Assembly: GCF_020400605.1 (NCBI RefSeq)
Contig: NZ_JAINRD010000005.1
Location: 186,001-250,000, forward strand
DNA from: Streptomyces aculeolatus
GTDB lineage: Bacteria; Actinomycetota; Actinomycetes; Streptomycetales; Streptomycetaceae
Direction: 5' to 3'
DNA: 64,000 bases
Of the stretch, positions 46,941 to 57,059 are shown piece by piece. Position 1 is the stretch's first letter. Each line of letters opens with the position of its first letter. The notes under the pieces were generated by a model, which was not told the DNA's origin, did no database searches, and saw only the letters and a list, made by a program, of their open reading frames with translations. Position numbers and translations under genes: made by a program.

Positions 46941-47933
46941 GTGGAGCGCAGGACGATCGGGGCGGCGGCCCTCCAGGTGGGCGCTGTCGGCCTCGGCTGC
47001 ATGCCGATGAGCTGGGCGTACAGCACGTCGCGGCAGCAGGGCGAGGAGTCCGTACGGGCCGTGTGCGCGGCGCTCGACGCCGGCGTGAGCCTGCTCGACA
47101 CCGCCGACATGTACGGGCCGTTCACCAACGAGCTGCTGGTGGGCCGGGTGCTCAAGGAGCGGCGCGCGGACGCGTTCGTCTCCACCAAGGTGGGCCTCCT
47201 CGTCGGCGAGCAGCACGTCGTCGCCAACGGCCGCCCGTCGTACGTCAGGCGCGCCTGCGACGCCTCGCTGCGCCGGCTGCAGACCGACGTCATCGACCTG
47301 TACCAACTGCACCGCGAGGACCCCGAGGTGCCGGTCGAGGAGACCTGGGGCGCGATGGCGGAGCTGGTGGCGGCGGGCAAGGTGCGCTCGCTCGGGTTCT
47401 GCGCGGTCGGCGCGCGGGCGGACCGCCGGGCGGGCGGCGGGATGTACGACGCGACGATCCGCCGGCTGGGCCGGGTGCAGCAGGTGTTCCCGGTCAGCAG
47501 CGTGCAGGCGGAGCTGTCGGCGTGGTCGCCGGAGGCGCTGGCGAGCCTGCTGCCGTGGTGCGAGGCGCGCCAGGTCGGGTTCCTCGCGGCGATGCCGCTG
47601 GGGCACGGGTTCCTCACCGGCACGCTGACGCCGGGGCAGGGCTTCGAGCCGGACGACATACGCGCCCGGCACCCGCGGTTCACCGCCGAGATGATGGCGG
47701 CGAACCAGCCGGTGGTCGCCGGCCTGCGGCGGGTGGCCGAGCGGCACGGCGCGACGCCGGCCCAGGCGTCGCTGGCGTGGGTGCTGGCGCAGGGGGCGCA
47801 CGTGGTGCCGGTGCCGGGGGCGAAGCGGGCGCGGTGGGCGGTGGAGAACGCCGCGGCGGCGGGGCTGCGGCTGACGGCCGCGGACCTGGCGGAGATCGCG
47901 GCGCTGCCGCCGGCGCAGGGGTCGTGGGAGTAG
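46941..47933 (+). CDS. Aldo/keto reductase
   Basis: A 330-aa NADPH-dependent oxidoreductase of the AKR superfamily (YajO/AKR13-like). The catalytic residues are Asp in LLDTADMYGPFTNE with its Tyr, Lys in VSTKVGL, and His in YQLHRED. The substrate/cofactor end has VPVPGAKRARWAVEN. The GTG at 46941 fits a leaderless promoter. Length is standard for the family. It may share regulation with the divergent hydroxyacid dehydrogenase gene. Confidence 0.94.
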   Translation: MERRTIGAAALQVGAVGLGCMPMSWAYSTSRQQGEESVRAVCAALDAGVSLLDTADMYGPFTNELLVGRVLKERRADAFVSTKVGLLVGEQHVVANGRPSYVRRACDASLRRLQTDVIDLYQLHREDPEVPVEETWGAMAELVAAGKVRSLGFCAVGARADRRAGGGMYDATIRRLGRVQQVFPVSSVQAELSAWSPEALASLLPWCEARQVGFLAAMPLGHGFLTGTLTPGQGFEPDDIRARHPRFTAEMMAANQPVVAGLRRVAERHGATPAQASLAWVLAQGAHVVPVPGAKRARWAVENAAAAGLRLTAADLAEIAALPPAQGSWE

Positions 47934-48034
47934 CTCCGTACGGGCAGGAACCACGCACCGGCGCGCGGTGCACTCCCGGTTGTGATGTGCTTGGGTACGT
48001 TCCCGGCCGCCGCCTGCCCAAGGAGAACCGTCCC

Positions 48035-49195
48035 GTGAGAGCCCGCGCCGTCGTCGCCTTCCGGCTGGCAGCCGCCGCCGCACTCGTGCTCGCCGCCGGC
48101 TGCTCGTCGGGGGACGACGACAGCTCAGGGAGGTCGGCCGAGGAGTCGTCCTCCGCCGCCCCCGCCGGCAGCGGCGGCTCCGGCGAGCAGGGCTCGCCGC
48201 CGCCGGACAAGGGCTCCGCGAAGGTCGTCGGCACCGTCGCCGAGAACCTTCGGACGCCGTGGGGCCTGGCGGAGCTGCCCGGTGGCGACCTGCTGGTCTC
48301 CTCCCGCGACAGCGGCACCGTCTACCACGTGGCCGCGAAGGGCGGGAAGGTCACCGAGGCGGGCGAGGTCCCCGGCGTGCAGGGCGACCCGGGCAACGAG
48401 GGCGGCCTGCTGGGCCTCGCCCTCGGCGCCGACGAGATGGTCTACGCGTACTTCACGTCCGACAGCGACAACCGCATCGTACGGATGACGTACGACTCGG
48501 ACGGGCCCGAGGGCAACCGGCTGGGCGCGCCGGACACCGTCTTCCGCGGCATCCCCAAGGGCGGCCGGCACAACGGCGGCAGGATCGCGTTCGGCCCGGA
48601 CAAGATGCTCTACGTCGGCACCGGCGAGGCCGGCGATCCGGCGCTCGCGCAGGACCGGGAGTCGCTGGGCGGCAAGATCCTGCGGATGACGCCGGACGGC
48701 GAGCCGGCGCGCGGCAACCCGGACGCGGGGTCGGTGGTGTACTCGTACGGCCACCGCAACGTGCAGGGGCTGGCCTGGGACGACGACAAGCGGCTGTGGG
48801 CCGCGGAGTTCGGCGACCAGAAGTGGGACGAGCTGAACCTGATCGAGCCCGGCGGGAACTACGGCTGGCCGGAGGCGGAGGGCAAGGAGAACCGGGAGGG
48901 CATGATCGACCCCGTCGTGCAGTGGGCCACCCCGGACGCCTCCCCGAGCGGCATCGCGTTCGCGGACGGGTCGATCTGGATGGCGTCGCTGCGCGGCGAG
49001 CGGATGTGGCGGATCCCGCTGGACGGCGAGAAGGCGGCGGCGGACCCGCAGGCGTTCTTCGACGGCGAGTACGGGCGGCTGCGCACGGTGCAGCGGGCGT
49101 CGGACGGCGATCTGCTGCTGATGACCAACGAGACGGATCTGCGCGGCACGCCGGAGAAGGGCGACGACCGCATCCTGCGGGTGGAGGTCAGCTAG
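48035..49195 (+). CDS. PQQ-type glucose/sorbosone dehydrogenase-like lipoprotein
   Basis: A 386-aa exported protein. The signal peptide ends in a lipobox VLAAG|C, followed by an acidic Ser/Gly linker of about 45 residues. The remainder is a six-bladed beta-propeller of the GSDH family: LRTPWGLAELPGGDLLVSSR, GNEGGLLGLALG, GRHNGGRIAFGPDKMLYVGTGE, SYGHRNVQGLAWD and PGGNYGWPEAEG carry the PQQ/Ca contacts (His, Arg, Asp, Tyr). Such proteins oxidise sugars at the cell surface with pyrroloquinoline quinone, or bind sugars without activity. The GTG at 48035 has AAGGAG 9 nt upstream. It ends before a convergent LAL regulator. Confidence 0.92.
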   Translation: MRARAVVAFRLAAAAALVLAAGCSSGDDDSSGRSAEESSSAAPAGSGGSGEQGSPPPDKGSAKVVGTVAENLRTPWGLAELPGGDLLVSSRDSGTVYHVAAKGGKVTEAGEVPGVQGDPGNEGGLLGLALGADEMVYAYFTSDSDNRIVRMTYDSDGPEGNRLGAPDTVFRGIPKGGRHNGGRIAFGPDKMLYVGTGEAGDPALAQDRESLGGKILRMTPDGEPARGNPDAGSVVYSYGHRNVQGLAWDDDKRLWAAEFGDQKWDELNLIEPGGNYGWPEAEGKENREGMIDPVVQWATPDASPSGIAFADGSIWMASLRGERMWRIPLDGEKAAADPQAFFDGEYGRLRTVQRASDGDLLLMTNETDLRGTPEKGDDRILRVEVS

Positions 49196-49198
49196 GGC

Positions 49199-49233
49199 GT
49201 ACGCCCCCGGGCGGCAGGGCCCGGGGCGCGTAC
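49199..49233. terminator. Hairpin between the PQQ-type gene and the first LAL regulator
   Basis: GTACGCCCCCGGGC pairs with GCCCGGGGCGCGTAC (one bulged base) around GGCAGG, between two convergent stops. Confidence 0.75.
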
Positions 49234-49282
49234 CACCGGACTCGCCCGCCACGGCCGCTGTGGGTCGGAGGGCCCGGCTCAC

Positions 49283-52200
49283 TCAGCCGCCGTCGAACAG
49301 CCGCAGCCGGTGCGCCACCGCCGCCGCCTCGCCGCGCGCCGCCACCCCCAGCTTCGCCAGGATGTTGGACACGTGCACGCTCGCGGTCTTCGGCGAGATG
49401 AACAGCTCCTCGGCGATCTGCCGGTTGCTCCGGCCCGCCGCCACCAGCCGCAGCACGTCCGCCTCCCGGGCCGTCAGGCCCAGCGCCTCCGCCGGGTCCT
49501 CCGGCTCCGCCGCCGCGGCGTCCGGGGCCAGGGCGATGCGGGCGCGGGACGCCAGCGCCTCGGCGTCGCGGGCGAGCCCGGCCGCGCCGAGTGCCGTCGC
49601 CGTCCCGTACGCCCGCCGCAGCGCCTCCGCCGCGCCGTCGCGCGCCGCGCCCGGCCCCGGGGCGCTCGCGAGCAGCGACTCCGCCCGGCGGTAGCGCGTC
49701 AGCGCCTGCTGGTACGGCCACTCCAGCTCCGCCCACGCCGCTTCGGCCTCCGCCCAGCGCGCCGTCGCGTCGCGGCCCTCCGCCGCCAGCAGCTCGGCCT
49801 CCGTCATCAGCGCCTGCGCCTCCCACGGCGGCGCGAACCGCGGCAGGTTGCGCATCGCCGCGCGGATCCGGGCCAGCGCCGCCGCCCGGCCCGCCTCCGC
49901 CGCGGGCAGCCCGCGCAGCCGGGCCTCGGCGGCGGCCGCGGCGTAGAGCAGCGGCCAGGCGTAGCGCTGCATCCCCAGCCGCAGCCCGTCGCCGACCGCC
50001 TGCTCGAACACGGCGCGCACCTCGGCGACCCGCCCCTCGGCGGCGGCCAGCCGGATCGTCATCTCGGCGCGCGGCAGCTCGTACTGCGGCTGCCGGTCGT
50101 TGCCGAACTCCTCCCGGGCCGCGGCGAGTTCGCCGCGCGCGCCGGCGTGGTCGCCGCGCAGCAGCGCGAGCAGCGCCCGGTCCAGCATCGCGCTGCCGCG
50201 CAGCTGCGTGCTGCGCGCGGTGCGGAACTGCGCGTCCGCGGCCTCGTCCGCCTCGGTCCAGCGGCCGAGCGACAGCAGTGCGTTGGCGCGGTTGCCGTGG
50301 CTGAGCGAGAGGAACGTGGCGAGCCCGGAGTCGGTCAGCATCCCGACCGCCTCCTCGGCCGCGGCCACCGACTCCGCGGACCTGCCGACGCCTTCGAGGG
50401 CCGAGGGCAGGTTGGCGTACGCCCGGGCCGCGGCCACCGCCAGGCCGCCGGCCGCCGCCCGTTCCCGTACCGCGTGGAACTCCGCGATGCCGCCCTCGAC
50501 GTCGCCGGAGTCGACCATCATCCAGGCCCGCGGGATGCGCACGGTCAGCTCCGTCTCCTCGGCGCCGACCAGCCGGGCGAGCTGCACGGCCCGCTCGGCG
50601 GCCTCGATGGCGCCGCCGCCGGGCGTGTGCATCGCCTGCCAGTTGGCGACCTCGGCGAGCACCTGCGCGTGCACCGGCGACGGCGGCAGGCCGCGGACCA
50701 GCTCCTGCGCCCGGTGCAGGTCCTCCCGGCCGTCGCCGCGGCCGAGGCCCTGCACGCAGCGGGCGCGCTCGACGCGGAACCACGCGGCGCGCAGCGGCGA
50801 GCCGGTGCCGAGCAGCCGCAGCGCGCGGTCGCCGAGCGTGAGGGCCCGGCCGAACGCGGAGGCGAGCCGGGCCGCGAACACGGTCTCGGCCAGCAGGTCG
50901 GCGAACTCGGGGCGGTCGGCCCGCGGGTAGGCGCCGCCGGAGTGCGGCACGGTGCGGGCCTCCGGCGGCGCGTCGTCCCACAGCGCGACGGCCCGCTCCA
51001 GCAGCGCGAGCTGGTCGGCGAAGGCGTGCCGGGCGCGGGCGTCCGCGGCGGCGGCGAGCACGGCGGGCAGCGCGCGGGCGGAGTCGCCGGCCTGGTACCA
51101 GTAGCCGGCGAGCCGGGCGGGGCGCTCGTCCGCCCGTACGAGCGCGGGGTCGGCCTCCAGCGCCTCGGCGAAGCGGCGGCTGAGGCGGGCGCGTTCGCCG
51201 GGGAGCAGGTCGTCGGAGACGGCCTCGCGCATGAGGGCGTGCCGGAAGCGGTACGCGTCCACCCGCTCGTCGGCGGGCAGCAGCACCCCGGCGCCGATGG
51301 CGGTGCGCAGCGCGTCGAACAGGTCGTCCTCGCCGAGCCCGGAGACGGCGGCGAGCAGCGCGGTGTCGACGCGGTCGCCGCCGACCGCGGCCAGCGCGAC
51401 GATCCTGCGCGCGGCGTCCGGCAGCGCCTCGGTCCGTACGAGCAGCAGGTCGCGCAGCGACTCGCCGATCCCGCCGGCCGGCCGCCCGAAGGCCGCGCCG
51501 CCCGCACCCGCGCCGACGCCCCGGACGCCCCCGACGCCCGTGCCGATGCCCGCGGCCAGCTCCTCGACGAAGAACGCGTTGCCGTCCGAGCGCCCGTAGA
51601 CCTCCGCCACCAGCTCCTCCGGCGGCTGCCCGCCGCGCAGCCCGGCGAGCTGGCTGCGGACCTCGTCGCGGCTGAACCGGGCCAGCTCGAAGCGGCGTAC
51701 GCCGCGCAGCCGGTCCAGCTCGGCGAGGCCGGGGCGCAGCGGGTGGCGGCGGTGCAGGTCGTCGGAGCGGTAGGTGGCGACGACGAGCAGGCGGGCGGCC
51801 TGGACGGAGCGCAGCAGGTAGCCGAGGAGCTCCCGGGTGGAGTTGTCGGCCCAGTGCAGGTCCTCGACGACCAGCACGAGGACCCGCTCGCCGGCCAGCT
51901 TCTCCAGCATCCGGGCGGCCAGCTCGTACAGCCGCGCCCGCCCGGCCTCGCCCTGCCCGGCGGCCGGCGGGTCGGGGATCGGCCCCAGCTCGGGCAGCAG
52001 CCGGGCCAGCTCGCCCTGCTGTCCGGCGACGACCTCGTCCAGCCGGTCGCCCAGGCGGCGGCGCAGGGCGCGCAGCGCGGTGGAGAAGGGCGCGAAGGGC
52101 AGGCCGTCGGCGCCGGACTCGATGCAGTTGCCGACGGCGGCGACCGCCCCTGCGGCCTCGGCGCGGGCCAGGAACTCCTCCACCAGCCGCGACTTGCCGA

Positions 52201-52378
52201 CGCCCGCCTCGCCGCCCACGAGCACGGCGCACGGCTCGCCGGCGGCGGCCCTGTCGTACGCCTCCGTCAGCGTGCCCAGCTCCGCGGAGCGGCCGACGAA
52301 GACCCGGACGCCGGCGCGGTCGCCGGCGTCCGGGGCCGCCTGCTCGGGGTGCTCCAGGGACTCCACGCGACCGAGCAT
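49283..52378 (-). CDS. LAL-type LuxR-family ATP-binding regulator (LAL 1)
   Basis: A 1031-aa large ATP-binding regulator of the LuxR family (MalT/LAL type). Walker A is GEAGVGKS at residues 56-63, Walker B is [12 protein letters not shown] near 170, followed by a sensor-like ATYRSDD. About 600 residues of helical repeats (TPR-like) form the ligand/partner region, and the LuxR HTH lies at the C-terminus ([20 protein letters not shown] onward). It is divergent from a module of small protein and LAL 2, sharing the upstream region with CCTTAGA boxes. The ATG at 52378 is used; a GTG four codons later (52366) stands 7 nt after GATGCT and may be the real leaderless start. The effector is unknown. 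Confidence 0.93.
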   Translation of the reverse strand: MLGRVESLEHPEQAAPDAGDRAGVRVFVGRSAELGTLTEAYDRAAAGEPCAVLVGGEAGVGKSRLVEEFLARAEAAGAVAAVGNCIESGADGLPFAPFSTALRALRRRLGDRLDEVVAGQQGELARLLPELGPIPDPPAAGQGEAGRARLYELAARMLEKLAGERVLVLVVEDLHWADNSTRELLGYLLRSVQAARLLVVATYRSDDLHRRHPLRPGLAELDRLRGVRRFELARFSRDEVRSQLAGLRGGQPPEELVAEVYGRSDGNAFFVEELAAGIGTGVGGVRGVGAGAGGAAFGRPAGGIGESLRDLLLVRTEALPDAARRIVALAAVGGDRVDTALLAAVSGLGEDDLFDALRTAIGAGVLLPADERVDAYRFRHALMREAVSDDLLPGERARLSRRFAEALEADPALVRADERPARLAGYWYQAGDSARALPAVLAAAADARARHAFADQLALLERAVALWDDAPPEARTVPHSGGAYPRADRPEFADLLAETVFAARLASAFGRALTLGDRALRLLGTGSPLRAAWFRVERARCVQGLGRGDGREDLHRAQELVRGLPPSPVHAQVLAEVANWQAMHTPGGGAIEAAERAVQLARLVGAEETELTVRIPRAWMMVDSGDVEGGIAEFHAVRERAAAGGLAVAAARAYANLPSALEGVGRSAESVAAAEEAVGMLTDSGLATFLSLSHGNRANALLSLGRWTEADEAADAQFRTARSTQLRGSAMLDRALLALLRGDHAGARGELAAAREEFGNDRQPQYELPRAEMTIRLAAAEGRVAEVRAVFEQAVGDGLRLGMQRYAWPLLYAAAAAEARLRGLPAAEAGRAAALARIRAAMRNLPRFAPPWEAQALMTEAELLAAEGRDATARWAEAEAAWAELEWPYQQALTRYRRAESLLASAPGPGAARDGAAEALRRAYGTATALGAAGLARDAEALASRARIALAPDAAAAEPEDPAEALGLTAREADVLRLVAAGRSNRQIAEELFISPKTASVHVSNILAKLGVAARGEAAAVAHRLRLFDGG

Positions 52379-52443
52379 CGCACGTCACGCCGCGGGCCGC
52401 GGCGCCGGCCGGGGAGAGGCCCGCGGGCCCCGCCGCGGCAGGG

Positions 52444-52515
52444 CCTTAGAGGGCCGTAGGGCGGTGCGGGAGGGGGCCTTAGACGGCTGGGCCCCGCCGC
52501 GGCGGGCATCTAAGG
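52444..52515. promoter_or_regulatory. Three regularly spaced CCTTAGA/TCTAAGG boxes
   Basis: CCTTAGA at 52444-52450 and 52477-52483 and its complement TCTAAGG at 52509-52515 are spaced 33 and 32 bp apart, about three helical turns. They lie between the divergent LAL 1 gene and the small-protein gene. Similar boxes occur before the second module at 57060-57140, so a shared regulator is likely. Confidence 0.6.
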
Positions 52516-52565
52516 CGCCGCGTGCGCGGAGATGAGGAAGTCGCCCGATGCGCCGCACCCCCCTG
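52511..52565 (+). promoter_or_regulatory. Conserved 5' leader of the first small-protein/LAL module
   Basis: From TAAGGCG to ACCCCCCTGGG this stretch closely matches 57135-57185 upstream of the second small protein, with cores GGAGATG, AGTC and CCCGATG and ACCCCCCT in the same order and spacing. The similarity is far higher than between the downstream coding regions, pointing to a transcript leader or protein-binding element rather than chance. Confidence 0.55.
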
Positions 52566-52628
52566 GGAGACGAGTCTTGAGGCACAGGGAGAAACACGGC
52601 GAGGAAGCCGACACACAGGGGAGCGACC

Positions 52629-52805
52629 ATGTACGACTACGAGATCCACCGGGCCCGGTCCACCGAGCTGCGCCGCGAGGCGGAGCAGTACCGGATGGCG
52701 CGCGGCGCCGTCCTCGCCCGCCGGGCGCGCGGACGCCGGTCGGCCGCCGCGGGCGACGGGGGCGGGGCCGCCGCCCGCCGCGGGAGCTGGGTGAAGGCGG
52801 CCTGA
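52629..52805 (+). CDS. Small basic protein preceding LAL 2
   Basis: A 58-aa Arg-rich protein. The N-terminus MYDYEIHRARSTELRREAEQ is predicted helical and is closely related to that of the 51-aa protein at 57247 (shared pattern Y.(I/M)H..RS..LRREA.Q.R.AR and the ending WVKAA). The ATG has AGGGGAG 7 nt upstream, a strong site. It lies in the same direction as LAL 2, 59 bp before my chosen start for that gene. No domain or signal peptide is recognised. I recall similar short proteins in streptomycetes, of unknown function. Confidence 0.75.
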   Translation: MYDYEIHRARSTELRREAEQYRMARGAVLARRARGRRSAAAGDGGGAAARRGSWVKAA

Positions 52806-52864
52806 GGATGGCCGCCCCGCCGGCACCTGTCGCCGGGGCCGAGGTGCGTGACATCCTCGGCGGT

Positions 52865-55800
52865 GTGAGAGCCGTCCGCCTCAGCCCCGTACTCGCAGGC
52901 CGCACGGAAGAACTGAAGACGCTCGACGCCGCGCTCGCCCGCGCCTCCGCGGGCGAGCCGCAGGCGTTCGTGGTGGCGGGCGAGGCCGGCGTCGGCAAGA
53001 CGCGGCTGGTGGAGGAGTTCCTGACCGCCGCGCGCGCCGCCGGCGCGGTGACCGCGGCCGGCGGCTGCGTCGAACTCGGCGCGGACGGGCTGCCGTTCGC
53101 CCCGTTCACCACGGCCCTGCGGGCGCTCCAGCGCGAGCTGGGCGACGACGCGATCTCCGCGGCCGTCGGCGGCCGCGAGGAGGAGCTGTCCCGGCTGCTG
53201 CCCGACTCCTCGTACGCGCCCCCGGCCGGCGCGCCGCCGCACGAGCGCGACGGGCGCACCCGCCTCTTCGAGCTGACCGCGCAGAGCCTGGAGCGGCTGG
53301 CCGCCGACCGCACCGTCGTCCTCGCCCTGGAGGACCTGCACTGGTCGGACCGCTCCACCCGCGAGCTGCTCTCCTACCTCTTCCGCACTCTCCAGGCCAC
53401 CCGGCTCGTGGTGCTGGCGACGTACCGCTCCGACGACATCCACCGCCGCCACCCCCTGCGCCCCTTCCTCGCCGAGCTGGACCGGCTGCGCTCCGTACGC
53501 CGCATCGAGCTGGCCCCGCTCAGCCGCGACGAGGTCGCCGCCCAGCTCACCGGCATCCACGGCACCGTGCCCACGCCCACCCACGCCGACGACATCCACC
53601 GGCGCAGCGAGGGCAACCCGTTCTTCGTCGAGGAGCTGTCGGCCAACCCGGACTGCAGCATCAGCGAGTCGCTGCGCGACCTGCTGCTCGTCCGCGTCGA
53701 GCGGCTCGCCGAGCCCGCCCAGCGGGTGGTGCGGGTCGCCGCCGAGGCCGGCAGCCACGCGGAGCACGCGCTGCTGGCCGCGGTCACCGGCGCGGACGAG
53801 GACGAGCTGCTGGACGCGCTGCGCGCGGCCGTCGCCGACAACGTGCTCGTACCCGACGAGGACGGCGAGTCGTACCGCTTCCGGCACGCCCTGCTACGCG
53901 AGGCCGTGCGCGACGACCTGCTGCCCGGCGAGCGCTCCCGGCTCAACCGCCGCTACGCCGAGGTCCTCCAGGCCGATCCCACCCTCGTCCGGGCCGAGCA
54001 GCGGCTCACCCGCATCGCCCGGCACTGGCACCACGGCCGGGACAGCGCGCGGGCGCTGCCCGCCGTGCTGGCGGCGGCGGTGGAGGCGCGCTGCCGGCAC
54101 GCGTTCGCCGAGCAGTACGAGCTGCTGAAGCGGGCGATGGAGCTGTGGGACGACGTGTCGCCGGAGGTACGCGCCCGGCTGCGGCCCCCGGACCGGATCG
54201 AGGACTACGAGACGGGCTACGTGGCGGGAGCCGGGGAGGACGCCCCCCTCACCGAGCTGGACCTGCTCGCCGAGACCGTCGTCGCCGCCCGGCTCGCGGA
54301 CGAGCGGGAGCGGGCACTGGCGCTGACCAGGCGCGCCCTGGAGGCCGTCGACGAGGCCGCGGAGCCGCTGCGCGCGGCGTGGCTGTGGGTGCAGCGGCAC
54401 TGGCTGGTGGAGGAGCTGGCACGCGGCGACGGCCGCGCCGAACTCGACCAGGCGCTGCAGCTGGTGCGCGACCTGCCGCCGTCGCGGGTGCCCGCGCTGG
54501 TGCTGGCCTGCGCCGCCGCCTGGGAGATGCTGCACCGCCCCGGGCAGCCCGCGGGCCTCGCGGCGGCCGAGCTGGCGGTGCGTACCGCGGCCGCGGCCGG
54601 CGAGGAGAACCTGGAGCTGAACGCCCGCGTGGCGTACGGGATCCACCTGGAGGACTCCGGCGACGAGGAGCGCGGGCTCGACGTCCTGCGCGGGGCCCGT
54701 GACCGGGCCCGGCACATCGGCGACTACACGGCGGCGGCGCGCGCGGAGCTGAACCTGGCCGCGGCGCTGGAGAACCTGGGCCGCTCCCGCGAGGCGGCGG
54801 AGGTCGCCGCGGACGCGGCGCGGGCGGCGGCGAGCCGGGGGCGGCGCGACAAGGTGTCGTTCTCGCTCGGCAACCAGATGGACTCCCTGGTGGCGATGGG
54901 CCGTTGGGAGGAGGCGGAGTGCGTCGCGGACCTGGCGGAGCGGGACGCCGTCGTCGCCCTGACCTACGGCAACCTGGCCCAGTCCCGCGCCCGGCTGGCG
55001 CTGTTCCGCGGCGACGTGGCGCGGGCGGAGGCGCTGCTCGCCGCCGCGCGGGACCGGCTCGGGCCGCAGCAGACGCAGCCGCAGATGGCGATTCCGCTGA
55101 GCACGCTGACGGCGGCGGTCGCGGCCGCCCGCGGGGACCTGACGGGCGCCCGCGAGGAGGCCGCCCGCACGATCGACGCGGGGCTCGCACCGGGCGTACA
55201 CCGGTACGGGTGGCTGCTGTTGCTGGTCGCGGCGGAGGCCGAGGGCGACGGGCGGCGGGTGCCGGCGTTCGCGCGGGGCACCGCGGCGGCGCTGGCGCGG
55301 ATCCGGACCGCGGCGGCGGGGCTGTCCCGCTCGGCGCCGGTGTGGGCGGCGCACGCGCTCTTCCTCGACGCGCAGGCGGCCCGCGCCGCCGGCGACCCCG
55401 ACCCGCTGCGGTGGGCCGCGGCGGCGGCCGCGTTCGAGCCGCTGGACCGGCCGTACGAGCTGGCCCGGGTACGGCACCGGTGGGCGGAGGCCCTGCTCGC
55501 GTCCGGAGGCGACCGGGAGCGCGCGGCGGACCTGCTCGCCGGCGCCCACGCGACGGCCGCCGCCCTCGGCGCCACCCCCCTGCGCACGGCGGTCACGGCG
55601 CTGGCCTCCCGAGCCCGCCTCCCCCTGGGCGGCCCGGACCCGGCGCCGGCGGACCCGGTCCGGGCGCTGGGGCTGACGTCGCGGGAGCAGGAGGTGCTGA
55701 AGCTGGTGACGGCGGGGCGGAGCAACCGGCAGATCGCCGAGGAGCTGTTCATCTCGCCGAAGACCGCGAGCGTGCACGTGTCCAACCTGATGGCCAAGCT

Positions 55801-55867
55801 CGGCGTCTCGGGCCGCGGCGAGGCGGCGGCGACGGCCCACCGCCTGCGGCTCTTCGAGGACGCCTGA
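52865..55867 (+). CDS. LAL-type LuxR-family ATP-binding regulator (LAL 2)
   Basis: About 1000 aa. Walker A GEAGVGKT is at residues 39-46, Walker B VVLALEDLHWSD near 150, and the [20 protein letters not shown] segment is shared with its paralogues. A long helical-repeat region and a C-terminal LuxR HTH follow. The start is uncertain: GTG at 52865 aligns with a GTG in the other LAL genes and lies 7 nt after CATCCT, while ATG at 52808 (3 bp after the small protein's stop) gives 19 more residues. A 98-bp tract in the HTH (55712-55809) is identical to LAL 3. The stop codon abuts a 108-bp inverted-repeat element. Confidence 0.92.
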   Translation: MRAVRLSPVLAGRTEELKTLDAALARASAGEPQAFVVAGEAGVGKTRLVEEFLTAARAAGAVTAAGGCVELGADGLPFAPFTTALRALQRELGDDAISAAVGGREEELSRLLPDSSYAPPAGAPPHERDGRTRLFELTAQSLERLAADRTVVLALEDLHWSDRSTRELLSYLFRTLQATRLVVLATYRSDDIHRRHPLRPFLAELDRLRSVRRIELAPLSRDEVAAQLTGIHGTVPTPTHADDIHRRSEGNPFFVEELSANPDCSISESLRDLLLVRVERLAEPAQRVVRVAAEAGSHAEHALLAAVTGADEDELLDALRAAVADNVLVPDEDGESYRFRHALLREAVRDDLLPGERSRLNRRYAEVLQADPTLVRAEQRLTRIARHWHHGRDSARALPAVLAAAVEARCRHAFAEQYELLKRAMELWDDVSPEVRARLRPPDRIEDYETGYVAGAGEDAPLTELDLLAETVVAARLADERERALALTRRALEAVDEAAEPLRAAWLWVQRHWLVEELARGDGRAELDQALQLVRDLPPSRVPALVLACAAAWEMLHRPGQPAGLAAAELAVRTAAAAGEENLELNARVAYGIHLEDSGDEERGLDVLRGARDRARHIGDYTAAARAELNLAAALENLGRSREAAEVAADAARAAASRGRRDKVSFSLGNQMDSLVAMGRWEEAECVADLAERDAVVALTYGNLAQSRARLALFRGDVARAEALLAAARDRLGPQQTQPQMAIPLSTLTAAVAAARGDLTGAREEAARTIDAGLAPGVHRYGWLLLLVAAEAEGDGRRVPAFARGTAAALARIRTAAAGLSRSAPVWAAHALFLDAQAARAAGDPDPLRWAAAAAAFEPLDRPYELARVRHRWAEALLASGGDRERAADLLAGAHATAAALGATPLRTAVTALASRARLPLGGPDPAPADPVRALGLTSREQEVLKLVTAGRSNRQIAEELFISPKTASVHVSNLMAKLGVSGRGEAAATAHRLRLFEDA

Positions 55868-55974
55868 GGGCTGTCCCGTAGCCCACGGTGGATCAGCGAG
55901 CGGCGTCCGGCGCGGCACGCGGCGAGGTGCCGTGCCAGGCGTCGTGAGCCCGCCGCGGGTTACGGGACAGCCCT
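55867..55974. repeat. 108-bp element with perfect 14-bp terminal inverted repeats
   Basis: AGGGCTGTCCCGTA at 55867-55880 is exactly complementary to TACGGGACAGCCCT at 55961-55974. The element fills the whole space between the stop codons of LAL 2 and the convergent membrane protein gene. The termini resemble ends of Streptomyces insertion sequences and MITE-like repeats, and the interior has no open frame. Alternatively it is a long bidirectional terminator. No target duplication is clear. Confidence 0.6.
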
Positions 55975-56933
55975 TAACGCGACCGGTCCCCGGTGCCGGC
56001 CGGCGCCGGGGACCGGTCCGTGCGCAGGAGGGTCCGCAGCAAGCCGGCACCGGCCACCACGGCGGCCAGGTGCAGCACCGCAGCCACGGCGGGGGCCTCC
56101 GGCGGGGCGGCCCCGCCGGGGCGGGCCAGCGCGACGACCAGGGTGACGGGGAGCTTCCAGCCGCTCCAGGCGAACAGCGAGCCCGAGCCGAGCCAGCCGG
56201 CCGCGAGCGGGAGCCACCGGGGCAGCCCGGCGGGGCGCGCACGGGCGAGGGCCAGCGCGGCGGCGGCTCCGGCCAGCGCCCACCCGGCGCCGAGGCCGGT
56301 GAGCAGCCGCCAGTCGGTCCCCCGCTCGTCCGGGCGGGCGAGCCCCCACGTACCGCCGGCCGCCCAGTACAGCCAGCCGAGGCCGACCGCGGCGGCGGCC
56401 ACGGCCGGCCAGGGCAGCGCCGTCCGCGTACCGTCTCCCACCCGTCCGGCGAACGCCTCCGGCCACCTCCGCCGCAGGTAGGCGGGGAGCGCGACGGCCA
56501 GGCCCAGCCCCATGCCCACGAAGCCGAACTGGATCAGTGCGCCCACCCAGCCGGGCATGGCGGCACCATCCCCGCCGTCGTCGGGCGGGTCCCCGCCCCC
56601 GGCGTCCAGGAGCGTGGTGAGCACGGCGTAGGGCAGGATCGAGACCAGGAACCCCGCCCCCGTCCAGGCGCAGAACACCACCGGCCGCCCGGGGATCCGC
56701 ATCCCCCACGGCCGCACCAGGGCGAGCGCCAACGCGATCCCGATCGCCGTCATGCCCACGGTCACCGTGTTGAGGAAGACCCAGCCGGACAGGCTGTAGC
56801 CCTCGGGGACCGGCGCGAGCCGCAGCAGCGAGCCGGCAACCCACGACACCTTGATCACCAGGTACGGCAGCAGCGCGAGGGCGGCGCCGTAGGCCGCCCG
56901 GCGTCCGGCCCGGTCCCAGCGTTCCATCCGCAT
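55974..56933 (-). CDS. Polytopic membrane protein of unknown function
   Basis: A 319-aa protein with about seven or eight hydrophobic helices: AAYGAALALLPYLVIKVSWV, WVFLNTVTVGMTAIGIALALAL, VVFCAWTGAGFLVSILPYAVL, IQFGFVGMGLGLAVALPAYL, and three or four more after residue 180. An extracellular-looking loop rich in Gly/Asp lies between helices 3 and 4. No family motif was recognised. ATG 56933 or the second ATG (56927) may be used; a GGGGG lies just before. It is convergent with LAL 2 and divergent from the second small-protein module, so it may be controlled from the shared 57.0-57.2 kb region. Confidence 0.8.
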   Translation of the reverse strand: MRMERWDRAGRRAAYGAALALLPYLVIKVSWVAGSLLRLAPVPEGYSLSGWVFLNTVTVGMTAIGIALALALVRPWGMRIPGRPVVFCAWTGAGFLVSILPYAVLTTLLDAGGGDPPDDGGDGAAMPGWVGALIQFGFVGMGLGLAVALPAYLRRRWPEAFAGRVGDGTRTALPWPAVAAAAVGLGWLYWAAGGTWGLARPDERGTDWRLLTGLGAGWALAGAAAALALARARPAGLPRWLPLAAGWLGSGSLFAWSGWKLPVTLVVALARPGGAAPPEAPAVAAVLHLAAVVAGAGLLRTLLRTDRSPAPAGTGDRSR

Positions 56934-57059
56934 CCCCCAGCTTCCGGCGGCCTTCAGCTTCGGCCGCCGTCCCGCCCGGACGCATCGGCCCGGGGAACCA
57001 CCCGCCTCCCCCGTCCGGCGGGGTGCCGGCTCCTCCTCCGGGACCGGTGGCGCGGCACG

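Noticed and set aside
46937..49195. A single long frame joining the aldo/keto reductase region and the PQQ-type gene
   Set aside because: The upstream part is a shadow of the reductase in another frame; the lipoprotein signal and AAGGAG at 48020 mark the true start.
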